Origin: Jutongia hominis
GTDB taxonomy: Bacteria > Bacillota > Clostridia > Lachnospirales > Lachnospiraceae
Assembly: GCF_014384965.1 (NCBI RefSeq)
Contig: NZ_JACRSW010000032.1
Location: 181,843-245,842 of the forward strand
DNA: 64,000 bases
Direction of reading: 5' to 3'
Shown: positions 35,432-45,100 of the stretch, one piece after another
Layout: each line of letters starts with the position of its first letter
Position numbering within the stretch: the first letter of the stretch is position 1
The notes under the pieces: model-generated
What the model was told of the DNA's origin: nothing
The model's input: only the letters and a program-made list of their open reading frames with translations
Databases searched by the model: none
Position numbers and translations under genes: made by a program

Positions 35432-35512
35432 TCTTAAATGCCTGATTATTTTGTCAGATCATTTCTTTCTGCTTTAAGCGCCTGATTATTTTGTCAGACT
35501 GATTCTTTCCTT
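35432..35512. repeat. 40-bp tandem duplication at the methyltransferase 3' end
   Basis: CCTGATTATTTTGTCAGA occurs at 35441 and again at 35481, with similar flanks (TTAAATG/TTAAGCG and TTCTTTC). The right copy overlaps the last codons and stop of the methyltransferase; the left copy lies just after it. CTGA-N8-TCAG gives each a small hairpin. Confidence 0.8.
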
Positions 35513-36273
35513 AAAATATCAAGTGTATGTGCACTTGCTCCAAGCAATTCCGGTCTTTCACAAATTGCCAGATGATAGTCAATGAAAAGCTGATAAGTTT
35601 CTTCGTCCATCGCATTCAATACCGGACGGATATAATTGGCTGCTCCGTCTGCTGCAACGATCTGTTCTCTTTGTAATCCGGCCGCATCTTGCAATGCATT
35701 TATATCTTCTATACGGACATAGGAATACAGATCTTCTTTCGTCGTCTGGCAATGAAAATCTTTTGACAATTTTCCATCCTTTACACTCTGCTTTGCAAAA
35801 TTTTCTTTGAAAGCATGCGTAATCACGCTAAATTCGTTCATACAATAAGCAACCGCGATCACACCACCTTTTTTTGCAACCCTTTTAGCTTCCAAAAGAA
35901 CTTTTAACTTGTCTTCAAATGTATACAAATGATACATAGGACCAAATACCAATACCAGATCAAAAGATTCATTTGCAAAGCGTGACAGCTTCATCGCGTT
36001 TCCCTGATATGCTTTAACAGAACTCTTCTTTGCTTTTAAGATGCCAAGATTATATTTTACAAGTTCGACTGCCGTCACGTCATATCCTTCCTCGGCTAAA
36101 GCAACACTATACCGTCCGGTTCCTGCTCCCACATCCAGAATAGCCGGTTTTTCCATCTGCTCTAAATATTTATGGATATATTTCATAGAAGTCACATATT
36201 CCACATTACCATGCCGCCTTGTCAGGCGCTTTTCTTCATTGAATTTATTATAATATTTTTCTAATTCGGTCAT
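35494..36273 (-). CDS. Class I SAM-dependent methyltransferase
   Basis: A 259-residue protein with the seven-strand methyltransferase fold in its first half: motif I ILDVGAGTGRYSVALAEEGY binding SAM, VTAVELVKYNLGIL (motif II acidic residue), SFDLVLVFGPMYHL (motif IV) and AKKGGVIAVAYCMNE (motif VI). The C-terminal helical part may hold substrate specificity. A short N-terminal EKYYNKFNEEKRLTRRHG is characteristic of a clostridial subfamily. Substrate unknown; small molecules are most likely. The ATG at 36273 is used; a TTG at 36285 is the alternative, and both have weak ribosome sites. It stands alone. Confidence 0.88.
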   Translation of the reverse strand: MTELEKYYNKFNEEKRLTRRHGNVEYVTSMKYIHKYLEQMEKPAILDVGAGTGRYSVALAEEGYDVTAVELVKYNLGILKAKKSSVKAYQGNAMKLSRFANESFDLVLVFGPMYHLYTFEDKLKVLLEAKRVAKKGGVIAVAYCMNEFSVITHAFKENFAKQSVKDGKLSKDFHCQTTKEDLYSYVRIEDINALQDAAGLQREQIVAADGAANYIRPVLNAMDEETYQLFIDYHLAICERPELLGASAHTLDILRKESV

Positions 36274-36375
36274 TTCTCTGCTCAATATTCTAATACCATC
36301 CTTTTGATCATTTTTATCACAATCTGTATTCTACACATAAGTGCATGGATTGTAAAGCAGGCACTTATCTGTTTT

Positions 36376-36490
36376 TCTATCAGCTAAGTACGACGATTAT
36401 TACGCAGATGCTTGTCCGTTTCATTCTATCAGCTAAGTACGACGATCATTACGCAGATGCTTGTCCGTTTTTCCTATCATCATGTCCGTT
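36376..36490. repeat. 49-bp tandem repeat, about 2.4 copies
   Basis: Units at 36376-36424 and 36425-36473 differ at few positions (core CAGCTAAGTACGACGAT and TTACGCAGATGCTTGTCCG). A partial third copy ends near 36490 and a degenerate half-copy precedes at 36354-36375. It lies between the divergent methyltransferase and GH43 genes. Confidence 0.85.
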
Positions 36491-36688
36491 TTGTTCAAAT
36501 ACTTTTTATTTCTTTTCTCTTATAATGAATACAAGTCATACAAAGTATTACAATACAAATATAAAATTCCGTTATTGTATTTAGAGTATACTCCTCTGAA
36601 TGTGATAACAGAATAAATGTGTTGCTAATACATCGTATGTTGGGAACAAATACAAAGATAGAACAAATTTCGCAGGGAGGGCAATCAG
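36491..36688 (+). other. Upstream region of the GH43 gene
   Basis: This AT-rich leader contains a TATAAT at 36521-36526 and a TATACT at 36587-36592. Neither has a convincing -35, so the promoter is not assigned. The ribosome site AGGGAGGGC precedes the GH43 start. Confidence 0.35.
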
Positions 36689-38194
36689 ATGAAATATAAT
36701 AACCCGATCGTAAAAGGATTTTATCCGGATCCAAGTGTCTGCTTTGCAAACGGAAAATATTATATGGTATGCAGCAGTTTTCAGTATTTTCCGGGCGTAC
36801 CGCTTTTTGAAAGCAACGATCTTGTGAACTGGACACAGATTGGTCATGTATTAACCAGAAAGAACCAGATCATGTTAGAAAAAGTCAACAGTAGTGGTGG
36901 TGTCTTTGCACCTACGATTCGTTTTCATAACGGTCGTTTCTATATGGTAACCACAAATGACACAACACACCAGCATTTCTATGTATATACGGACGATATT
37001 CACAAAGAATGGTCTGATCCGATCTATGTCGATCAGAACGGAATCGATCCATCTCTTTATTTTGAAGGAGATAAAACATATTTTATGAGCAATGGTTCAG
37101 ATGATACCGGCAAGCCGGGCGTGATCCAGTGTGAGATTGATATCGAAACCGGCAAAAAACTTTCACCAAGCACCTGTATCTGGCAAGGTTCCGGTGGACG
37201 CTACTTAGAAAGTCCTCATCTTTATAAGATCGGTGACTGGTATTATCTGATGGCAGCAGAGGGCGGCACAGAATATGGTCATATGGTTACTTATGCACGA
37301 AGCAGTTCTGTATGGGGACCTTTCGAAAATTACAAATCCAATCCTGTTTTGACCAACCGTAACAAAGCACCTTATATCATTCAAGGTATTGGTCATGGCG
37401 ATCTGATCCGGGATACAAACGGTGACTGGCATATTCTCTGCCTCGGTTTTCGTCAGATCCACATCTGGCATACCTTCCACAACCTTGGACGTGAGGTTTT
37501 CTTAATTCCTGTGAGCTTTGATCAAGATGGATGGTTTACTGCCGGTAACGATGGAACTGCCGAAGAAACATATGAACTCAAAGGCGATTTTGAGCAGATC
37601 ACAAAGGATACTTATACCTTTGAAAATACGAACTGGAATCTTGACTGGTGCTTTTTAAGACATCCTCATCTTGAAAATTATACTTTAGAAGATAACAAAG
37701 CAATTCTTCGTGGAACATCTGTTACGATCGATGAAGCGGATTCTCCTACTTTCCTTGCGATCCGTCAAAGAGATTTCAAAGGAAATCTTCGCTGTCATCT
37801 TTCTATTGATACTGGCGAGGCAGGAATCACAATATATATGTCAGAATTAGAACATTACGACATTGCGATCCGCAAAAATAAAGAACAGTATGAATGTGTC
37901 TTAAAATTAAATGTCGGTACGATCAAACACGAAGAAAAAGTAGTTCCTCTTGCTAATCCGGAAGCTGATCTTTGTATTCGTCTTGATAATGAAGAATATA
38001 CCTTCTCAGTCAAAGAACAAGGTAAAGAAACGATTCTCGGAAAAGGAATGACACGTTATCTTTCCAGCGAAGTATCCGGTGGATTTACCGGTGTTCTCTT
38101 TGGTATGTATGCGATCGGTGAGCAAAACACAGCAACATTTACCGATTTCAACTGCCATTACGAAGAGAATGAACCAATTACTGTTTTTGCATAA
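36689..38194 (+). CDS. GH43 family beta-xylosidase / alpha-L-arabinofuranosidase
   Basis: A 501-residue glycosidase without signal peptide, so it acts on imported oligosaccharides. Residues 1-300 form the five-bladed GH43 propeller: catalytic base Asp in GFYPDPSVCF, pKa-modulating Asp in GIDPSLYF, catalytic acid Glu in YLESPHLYKIGDWYYLMAAE. Residues 310-500 are the beta-sandwich found in the xylosidase-type subfamilies (NWNLDWCFLRHPHLENYTLE, GFTGVLFGMYAIG). The sequence SSFQYFPGVPLFESNDLVNW fits XynB-like beta-xylosidases acting on xylo- or arabino-oligosaccharides from plant fibre. It is a single gene with its own terminator; no transporter is adjacent. Confidence 0.93.
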   Translation: MKYNNPIVKGFYPDPSVCFANGKYYMVCSSFQYFPGVPLFESNDLVNWTQIGHVLTRKNQIMLEKVNSSGGVFAPTIRFHNGRFYMVTTNDTTHQHFYVYTDDIHKEWSDPIYVDQNGIDPSLYFEGDKTYFMSNGSDDTGKPGVIQCEIDIETGKKLSPSTCIWQGSGGRYLESPHLYKIGDWYYLMAAEGGTEYGHMVTYARSSSVWGPFENYKSNPVLTNRNKAPYIIQGIGHGDLIRDTNGDWHILCLGFRQIHIWHTFHNLGREVFLIPVSFDQDGWFTAGNDGTAEETYELKGDFEQITKDTYTFENTNWNLDWCFLRHPHLENYTLEDNKAILRGTSVTIDEADSPTFLAIRQRDFKGNLRCHLSIDTGEAGITIYMSELEHYDIAIRKNKEQYECVLKLNVGTIKHEEKVVPLANPEADLCIRLDNEEYTFSVKEQGKETILGKGMTRYLSSEVSGGFTGVLFGMYAIGEQNTATFTDFNCHYEENEPITVFA

Positions 38195-38255
38195 ATATCC
38201 GGACAATAACCCTTTCTTCCGGGCAAAAACAGTTGCTACTATCTGTAAGAAATAA

Positions 38256-38297
38256 AAATACAGCCTTTGTCTATACCGGACAAGGGCTGTATTTTTT
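38256..38297. terminator. Bidirectional terminator between GH43 and chemoreceptor genes
   Basis: AAAATACAGCC and TTTGTC pair with GACAAG and GGCTGTATTTT around a short loop, with T-tracts on both sides. Confidence 0.9.
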
Positions 38298-38317
38298 CAT
38301 TATTATATTATTGAATG

Positions 38318-40033
38318 CTACAGCTGTACTCTTTTTACATCATTTTCTAAATGGTACGCAATATCTTTTAATCCTGATGCATTATCCGAAATATCAGTTA
38401 CAACTGTATTAACCTGAGTGATCGATGCAGATGTTTCCTGGCTGCTTGCCGCATTCTCTTCTGCAATTGCAGAAAGATTCTGTACCACATCAATGATCTT
38501 TTCGCGTGACTGATTCAAAAGCTCTGTCTTTTCTGTAATTGTGTTAACACTATCCATAGCATGATCTACACCCGTATTTACCTGACGGAACATCGAATCT
38601 GTCTTCTCCATCTTTTCACTTTGTTCATTCATAATATCACGAACCTGCGCGATTGTTTCAACAGATTTTGTAGAGTCCGAAATCAAAGCATTCGTTATCT
38701 CATCAATTTGGCTTGCAGATTCATTTGACTGCTCTGCTAATTTCTGAATCTGTGAAGCTACAACAGCAAAGCCTTTTCCCTGCTCTCCGGCACGGGCAGC
38801 CTCAATCGATGCATTCAATGAAAGCAGGTTGGTTTCTTCTGCAATCGATGCGATCAAAACAGTAGCTTCTTTGATCTTCTGAACGGATTCATTTGTAATA
38901 TTAGTCTGTGTATACACCTCTTCTATCGACTGTTTCGTGCGATCATTAATCTCATTTAATTCTTTTAAGATCTGCATTGCCTGGTCACTTGAATCTTTCA
39001 TCTGCTGTGCATTGCCATTTAAGCGTTCCGCTTCCGCATTCGTATCTTCGATCATGTTCCCCATTGCAATAACATTTTCTGTTGCATTTTGTGTTTCCTG
39101 CGCCTGACTGGTTGCACCGGTTGCAATATCGCCTACTGCACGATCTACCTGTTCTACCATCTTTTGTGTCTCATCAGAATCACCATCTAAGTTTGCTGAA
39201 GTTTTAAAAAGCTGAACGCTCTGCTTTTGAATTCCTTCTAACAGATCGACTAATTCTTCACGCAAAAGTGCAACGGAACGTGTCATTACACCGGTTTCAT
39301 CTTTACGTTTCTTCATCTTTTCTGTATTTTCATTTTCAGAGAAATCAAGATCTGCCATCTTTTGTACAATCTGTGATACACGAATAATCGGACGTAATGC
39401 AATTTCTGTAATAACAGCACCGATCGCACTGACGATCACTACGACAACAATTAATGCAAATACGGCTAACTTCATCATATTGTTAACCGGTTGTAACACT
39501 TCGCTTTCGTCCGCACTGATCACAACAATCTTTGACTGATCCTTACTGATATTATAGGCCGCATATTTATTGACACCATTAAAATCATATGTAACTACTT
39601 TATTTTCCGGTTTCTGTCCATTCTTTAACTCACTGACGACACCTTTGATCACAGCATTCTCTACGGATTTTCCAATCTTTTCTGCTGTCGGATGATATAA
39701 CATTGTTCCATCGGAAGAAACAATATATGCGTAGCTGGATGAAATTCCCTCTACACCAACATTCTGAAAATGTTCTTTTAATGCAGCATCATCTGTCGAC
39801 GTCATAATATCTAAAATGGAGCAGCTGCTCTGTGCAATATCGTACATATAATTTTTTGTCTCATTTTTAATCTGTCTTTCCGAAAACGGAACCATAATCA
39901 ATAACAAAGTAGCTGCTGTCACTGCTGTTGCAACGATCAGCATCAAAACCATCTTGAATTTTAAAGATGAAAAAATAGGAATTTTCTTATGTTCTCTCTT
40001 TTCGTTCTGTGAATTTGTGTTCTGTTCTTTCAT
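38318..40033 (-). CDS. Methyl-accepting chemotaxis protein with Cache sensor
   Basis: A 571-residue chemoreceptor. TM1 at about 27-48, an extracellular Cache domain (about 50-185, with YAYIVSSDGTMLYHPTAEKI), TM2 at about 190-212, HAMP (about 213-265) and the cytoplasmic signalling coiled coil. The conserved tip is ETNLLSLNASIEAARAGEQG then KGFAVVASQIQKLAEQS. The Cache fold in Firmicutes commonly binds small organic acids or amino acids; the ligand is not predictable here. No C-terminal pentapeptide for CheR/CheB tethering is present. The ATG at 40033 follows GAGG at 6 bases. Confidence 0.95.
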   Translation of the reverse strand: MKEQNTNSQNEKREHKKIPIFSSLKFKMVLMLIVATAVTAATLLLIMVPFSERQIKNETKNYMYDIAQSSCSILDIMTSTDDAALKEHFQNVGVEGISSSYAYIVSSDGTMLYHPTAEKIGKSVENAVIKGVVSELKNGQKPENKVVTYDFNGVNKYAAYNISKDQSKIVVISADESEVLQPVNNMMKLAVFALIVVVVIVSAIGAVITEIALRPIIRVSQIVQKMADLDFSENENTEKMKKRKDETGVMTRSVALLREELVDLLEGIQKQSVQLFKTSANLDGDSDETQKMVEQVDRAVGDIATGATSQAQETQNATENVIAMGNMIEDTNAEAERLNGNAQQMKDSSDQAMQILKELNEINDRTKQSIEEVYTQTNITNESVQKIKEATVLIASIAEETNLLSLNASIEAARAGEQGKGFAVVASQIQKLAEQSNESASQIDEITNALISDSTKSVETIAQVRDIMNEQSEKMEKTDSMFRQVNTGVDHAMDSVNTITEKTELLNQSREKIIDVVQNLSAIAEENAASSQETSASITQVNTVVTDISDNASGLKDIAYHLENDVKRVQL

Positions 40034-40158
40034 AGCCATCCTCATTTCTATTGATTTTTACCAAAATAACGCGAAAGTTTCCAATTCAAAAAAATCCACG
40101 TCTGAATGCATTCATGCTTAAAATATTAAGCTATTTTCCACTTCAGTCATTCCTTATA

Positions 40159-40187
40159 ATTCTACAACATTTTTTCGTCGTTTTCAA
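40159..40187 (-). promoter_or_regulatory. Promoter of the chemoreceptor gene
   Basis: TTGAAA (40182-40187), a 17-bp spacer and TAGAAT (40159-40164) on the minus strand: a sigma-A type promoter, with a leader of about 120 bases. It is not of the flagellar sigma-D type. Confidence 0.7.
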
Positions 40188-40220
40188 CCAAAGCTCGAAT
40201 AAAGTCACCTTCTTAGAACC

Positions 40221-40259
40221 AAAAATCCCTGATTCTCCATTCCGAAGTATCAGGGATTC
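40221..40259 (-). terminator. Terminator of rpsB-tsf
   Basis: AATCCCTGAT pairs perfectly with ATCAGGGATT around a 15-base loop. On the minus strand it is followed by TTTTTGG, about 40 bases after the tsf stop. Confidence 0.88.
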
Positions 40260-40300
40260 TCTATCCGTTATTATATTATGCAATCTAATATGAAAGATTC

Positions 40301-41230
40301 TTATTTCATCTGAGCTGCTACTTCAGCTGCAAAATCTTCCTCTTTCTTCTCAAGACCGTCACCAGTCTCAAAACGAACAAAGTTTGTAACCTTTAATGCA
40401 CAGCCTTCTGCCTTAGCAACAGACTCTACATACTTACCAACATTTTCTTTGTTCTCAGCTTTTACATATTCCTGCTCAAGTAAGCAAACTTCCTTTAATT
40501 CTTTGTTAAGACGACCTGTGATCATCTTCTCAATGATATTGTCAGGCTTATTTGCATTCTTAGGATCGTTCTTAGCCTGTGCAAGTAAGATCTCTTTCTC
40601 ATGCTCTTTGTAATCAGCATCTACATCATCAGATGATACATACTTAGGATTCAAAGCTGCAACCTGCATAGCAACATTCTTTAAGCATTCTTTTACTGCA
40701 TCGCTTGAAGAATCTGTCTGTGCTTCTACGATAACACCGATCTTACCGCCTGCATGGATATAAGAAACCAATAAACCATCTGTTGTAACCTTTTCGAAAC
40801 GACGGATGTTCATGTTCTCACCGATCACAGCGATCATAGCTTTTAACTTCTCATCAACTGTTACGCTTGTATCCGCTTTCCAAGGCTCTGCTAAAAATGC
40901 ATCTAAATCTGCTGCTGATGTCTCTAATGCCTGTGCTGCTACTTCTGCAACATAAGACTGGAACTTCTCGTTCTTAGCAACAAAGTCTGTCTCAGAGTTT
41001 ACTTCTACGATAGAAGCTGACTTTCCGTCCTCTGCTACATTTACGGCTACCATACCTTCTGCTGCAATACGACCAGACTTCTTAGCTGCTTTTGCAAGAC
41101 CGTTTTCTCTTAACCATTCCACTGCCTTGTCCATATCACCGTCTGTCTCGCCAAGTGCCTTTTTACAATCCATCATACCGGCACCGGAAATTTCTCTTAA
41201 TTCTTTTACCTGACTAGCTGTAATTGCCAT
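40301..41230 (-). CDS. tsf: Elongation factor Ts
   Basis: A 309-residue nucleotide exchange factor for EF-Tu. N-terminal UBA-like domain VKELREISGAGMMDCKKAL with the EF-Tu contact motif, RENGLAKAAKKSGRIAAEG, VNSETDFVAKNEKFQ and the dimerisation core. GGAGG precedes the ATG. It follows rpsB by 36 bp and is closed by a terminator. In most Firmicutes pyrH follows; here the unit has been separated from pyrH-frr. Confidence 0.98.
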   Translation of the reverse strand: MAITASQVKELREISGAGMMDCKKALGETDGDMDKAVEWLRENGLAKAAKKSGRIAAEGMVAVNVAEDGKSASIVEVNSETDFVAKNEKFQSYVAEVAAQALETSAADLDAFLAEPWKADTSVTVDEKLKAMIAVIGENMNIRRFEKVTTDGLLVSYIHAGGKIGVIVEAQTDSSSDAVKECLKNVAMQVAALNPKYVSSDDVDADYKEHEKEILLAQAKNDPKNANKPDNIIEKMITGRLNKELKEVCLLEQEYVKAENKENVGKYVESVAKAEGCALKVTNFVRFETGDGLEKKEEDFAAEVAAQMK

Positions 41231-41266
41231 CTTTACATTCCTCCGTTATTTTTTTGTCAACACTGA

Positions 41267-41983
41267 TTATGCGTCAGCTTCCTCAGTTTCTTCCATAGAT
41301 TCACCCTGATTTGCTTCGATAACAGCGTCAGCCATTGTAGATACAATAAGCTTAACGGCTCTGATAGCATCATCATTACCAGGGATAACATAATCAAGTT
41401 CTTCCGGATCACAGTTTGTATCTGCAATACCGATAAGCGGAATACCTAATGTATGTGCTTCCTGAATACAGATTCTTTCTTTCTTAGGATCAACAACAAA
41501 GATAGCATCAGGAATCTGCTTCATTTCCTTAATACCACCAAGGTTCTTCTCAAGCTTATCCCACTCTTTTTTGAGGTTGATAACTTCCTTCTTAGGAAGA
41601 ACATCAAATGTACCATCTTCTGACATCTCTTCGATGGCTTTTAATCTCTTAATACGAGTCTGGATTGTCTTGAAGTTTGTGAGCATACCACCTAACCATC
41701 TCTCATTTACATAGAACATGCCACAACGCTCTGCTTCTGCCTTGATAGAATCCTGAGCCTGCTTCTTTGTACCAACAAAAAGAATGTTACCACCCTTAGC
41801 AACGATATCTTTTACAGCGTTGTATGCTGTATCTACCATTCCTACAGACTTCTGTAAGTCGATAATGTAGATACCATTACGCTCTGTGTAGATGTACTCA
41901 GCCATTTTAGGGTTCCATCTTCTTGTCTGATGTCCGAAATGAACACCTGCTTCCAGTAACTGTTTCATTGAAATAACACTCAT
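41267..41983 (-). CDS. rpsB: 30S ribosomal protein S2
   Basis: A 238-residue S2 protein of the small subunit, needed for S1 binding. Starts [20 protein letters not shown] and [20 protein letters not shown], with [18 protein letters not shown] and [20 protein letters not shown] further on. The C-terminus is acidic. The ATG at 41983 is fixed by GGAGGTAAAGAC; the open frame continues 44 codons upstream through the leader without coding character. First gene of rpsB-tsf, with its own promoter and a structured leader. Confidence 0.98.
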   Translation of the reverse strand: MSVISMKQLLEAGVHFGHQTRRWNPKMAEYIYTERNGIYIIDLQKSVGMVDTAYNAVKDIVAKGGNILFVGTKKQAQDSIKAEAERCGMFYVNERWLGGMLTNFKTIQTRIKRLKAIEEMSEDGTFDVLPKKEVINLKKEWDKLEKNLGGIKEMKQIPDAIFVVDPKKERICIQEAHTLGIPLIGIADTNCDPEELDYVIPGNDDAIRAVKLIVSTMADAVIEANQGESMEETEEADA

Positions 41984-42112
41984 GTCTTTACCTCCAAATT
42001 GGTTTTTGCTGCTTCCGTATACTTCCAAACGCTTGACCCCGTGGGCACCAAGAGCGCAATCCGCATACGTGCTTATTATTTGTTTCCTGTGTCTTATACG
42101 CATAAAACACAC
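41984..42112 (-). promoter_or_regulatory. rpsB 5' leader, possible autoregulatory structure
   Basis: About 128 bases of leader separate the promoter from the S2 start. It contains a GC-rich segment (GCGCTCTTGGTGCCC with CGGGGTCAAGCG) that can fold, in otherwise AT-rich DNA. Ribosomal protein leaders of this length often bind their own product; this is an inference. Confidence 0.4.
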
Positions 42113-42118
42113 CATATC

Positions 42119-42147
42119 ACTATATCATACTTTTTTTTACTTTGCAA
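42119..42147 (-). promoter_or_regulatory. Promoter of rpsB-tsf
   Basis: TTGCAA (42142-42147), a 17-bp spacer and TATAGT (42119-42124) on the minus strand. It lies 11 bp after the stop of the GH59 gene. Confidence 0.75.
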
Positions 42148-42157
42148 GAGCTAACTT

Positions 42158-45100
42158 TTATTTCCATTTCATCTTCGTTTGAAAACCGGTCTTTTTTGTA
42201 AAAATCTTCTGATATGCTTTTTTGCTCTTCTTTGGGCAGGTCAGAACTGCCTTTTTAGCTATGCCTTTGATCGCATTTTTTCCAACCTTTTTTAATTTTG
42301 TTGTCTGAAACGTAATCTTTTGTAAAGAGGAGTCTTTAGAAAATGCTTCTTTGCCGATCTGTGTTACATTTTTACCGATCACAACTTTTTTCAGTTTTTT
42401 ACAATTGCTAAATGCTTTTGGTGCAATTTCCGTCACGGTAAATGACTGCTTACCACTCTTTGTTGACACGACAACCACAGCCGGTATCGTAACTTTCTTT
42501 ACTTTTTTGCTGATCGCCTTTTTACATTTTACCGTCTTTTTCTTTGCATTTGTCACCTCAAAAACCATACCGTTTATTTTCCAGTTTGTTCCCTTTTTGA
42601 TTGTTTCCGTAGTCGGTTTTTGTGTTGGTGAAGTGCCTGCTGTCGGCTGTGGTATCTGTGTCGGCTGCGGTGTCGGTATCATCGTTGGCTCCTGTGTCGG
42701 TGTGACTGTTGGCTGTGGTGTCTGAACCGGTTCGGTTGGGAGTTCTTCTTCCGGAAGATTTGTCTCTGTTCCTTCTTTTGGCAAAACATCAACTTCCGAT
42801 CCGGTATAGATATCACCAAGGATAGCGATCGCATCGACTACTAAAGTTCCTTCTGCTACTTCTACCGTAAATGTATGTTTTCCATTTTCTAAACCGTTCA
42901 CCTGATAGGTCGTGCACATATTACTTGCACGCTTGATCGATGCATCCGTCTGATACTCCTTGCCATCGATCGTTACATTCAGTTTTGCTTTTCCTCCGGC
43001 ATTCTCACCAAGGATTTCAAAACCTGTTCCGTCAAATGTATAACTTAATGTTGCTCCGGCTTCCGTATTTTTAGATATACTTCTCTGGTATACATACATT
43101 CCCTGGTTTGCACAGGTAATGGACCATTTATCATTATATTCTAACTTCTGATTCTTCTGCTCTGTCAGATCATATGTTTCCATATTATCAATATATTCCG
43201 AATAATATGGTGCAAAACCATTGATCTTTGTAACTGCAAGATTGTCAAAACGGGTATAGGTGCTGCTGCATCCTAATGCAACTCTTCCTGAAGTGATCGG
43301 TGTATCGTCTTCATACGAACCGACTTCCACATTATTGATATAAGCTTTGATCAGATTTCCTTCTCCACGAAGTTTGATCTGGAACCATGTTCCCGGTGTA
43401 ATCTGTGCTTCATCCACCGTGCCGCTAGCTAATGCCTGCGGCTCTTTTCCGTCTGTTGTAACGGTTTTACGATATAATGCCCATTCACCATTATCTTTGA
43501 TTTTCAAAGAATATCCGCTGCTGTCTGTAATCTTATGAGAAGAACCGGTCTGACGGATACCTACTTGTGCATACTGCCCCTGTGCCGCACGTTCAAACAA
43601 AACATCAACGGCTGCTGTATAATTCGTCCATCGGAAATCTCCAATCGTAGTCACCGGATCTCCGGCATTCCATGCACTTCCTACTCCGGTTGAAGTCTGA
43701 TCAGACTGCTGTCGTAACACATGATTGCCATTTCTGCTCTGATATACTTCAAAAGCTCCATTTAGCGTATGTGTATAACGTGCCATGGCGCCTTTTTGAC
43801 CACCTCTTGCTGTGATATAATCCTGTGTCTCTCCGGTAAAGCCACCTTTACCATCTAATACCGGTACCGTCTTTCCTTTATATTCAAAATCATCTGCATA
43901 AAGATAAGCATCTTCAGTATTTTGAACATCCCCTGTCCGGTCGGTATCAAGAACCGTACGTTTTCCTTCTACCGGCAGCTTTTGTGTATGTTCTGCACTG
44001 TCTGCAACTTCTAAAGAAGTAACCGTAACCGTAGAATATGGTTGTACCGCGAAATGATACACGCCCTGCTCATCGGCTGTCAACGACTGTGTGCATTTCA
44101 TATAATTTTCATTAAATGCACCTTCATCGGCTGCTCTTGTCTCCCAGACTTCTAACTTCTGGTCTGCCTTCAGATTCATATTTGTAGTCTTTAAGGTATA
44201 TGTCATTGGATATTCACTATCATTGACTACTACTGTAGAAAAATTATCTTTTGTTGGTGCAGCAAGTGTCACATAATTTTCGCCACCATTGCGTCCGTCC
44301 ACTGCATTGCTTGAGCTTGATTGTATTGCACTCGCTTTTGATGCCGAAGGAACACCTCTCCAGATTCCGGCTGTGTTATCGTCATTTTCCCAGCCGGTCA
44401 CCGCAAATTTACTGATATGAGCAAGTACAAGTAATCCTGCATCATAATGCATCCATCCTGACCATGGATCTCTTGCGCTGACCAATTCTTTAAATGAAAA
44501 TTGTGCTCCTTCATAAAAAGAACCGACAACAGGCTGATAGATCACATGACTCCGGCGGGATTCCACAAAACTTTTGATCACGGTATTTCCCATCTCTAAA
44601 GCACTGCCTGCTCCACCGAGCCCGGTTCCTGTCACGGTAGGATCCTGATTATTATTAGCCGGACGAAATGCTGAATTCGAAAAGGTTGCCTGTTCTTCAC
44701 TGTTCCAGACCTCTTTATCCTGCTCCTGGGCAAGCCATGTCATTCCACCGTTATTATCATCTGCTGTCTTATAGTGGTAACCAACCACGTCCACGGCATT
44801 CATGAAATCTGCATCAGCTTTTAATTTTCTTGTTACACTGTCACTGACTACATTTGCTTCATCCGATACGATCAGTTTGATCTTATGATACAGTTTTAAT
44901 GCTTCTGCATCCGGAATCGTTGATGCATCTTCTGCTGCGATCCAGCTTGCAAAACTCTTTGTATTTGCAACATCGGTTCTTAAATTCCATTTTTCATTGA
45001 CATTCGGGTTGATATAATCCACCATAAAACCGTATTTTTCATAAGCTGCCAGAATGCTCTGTTTATACCAGTAATATTTTTCTTCTGTCGTTGTCACCCA

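Noticed and set aside
41984-42115. N-terminal extension of rpsB by 44 codons
   Set aside because: It crosses the structured leader and lies at the transcription start; the GGAGG-preceded ATG at 41983 gives the normal S2 N-terminus.
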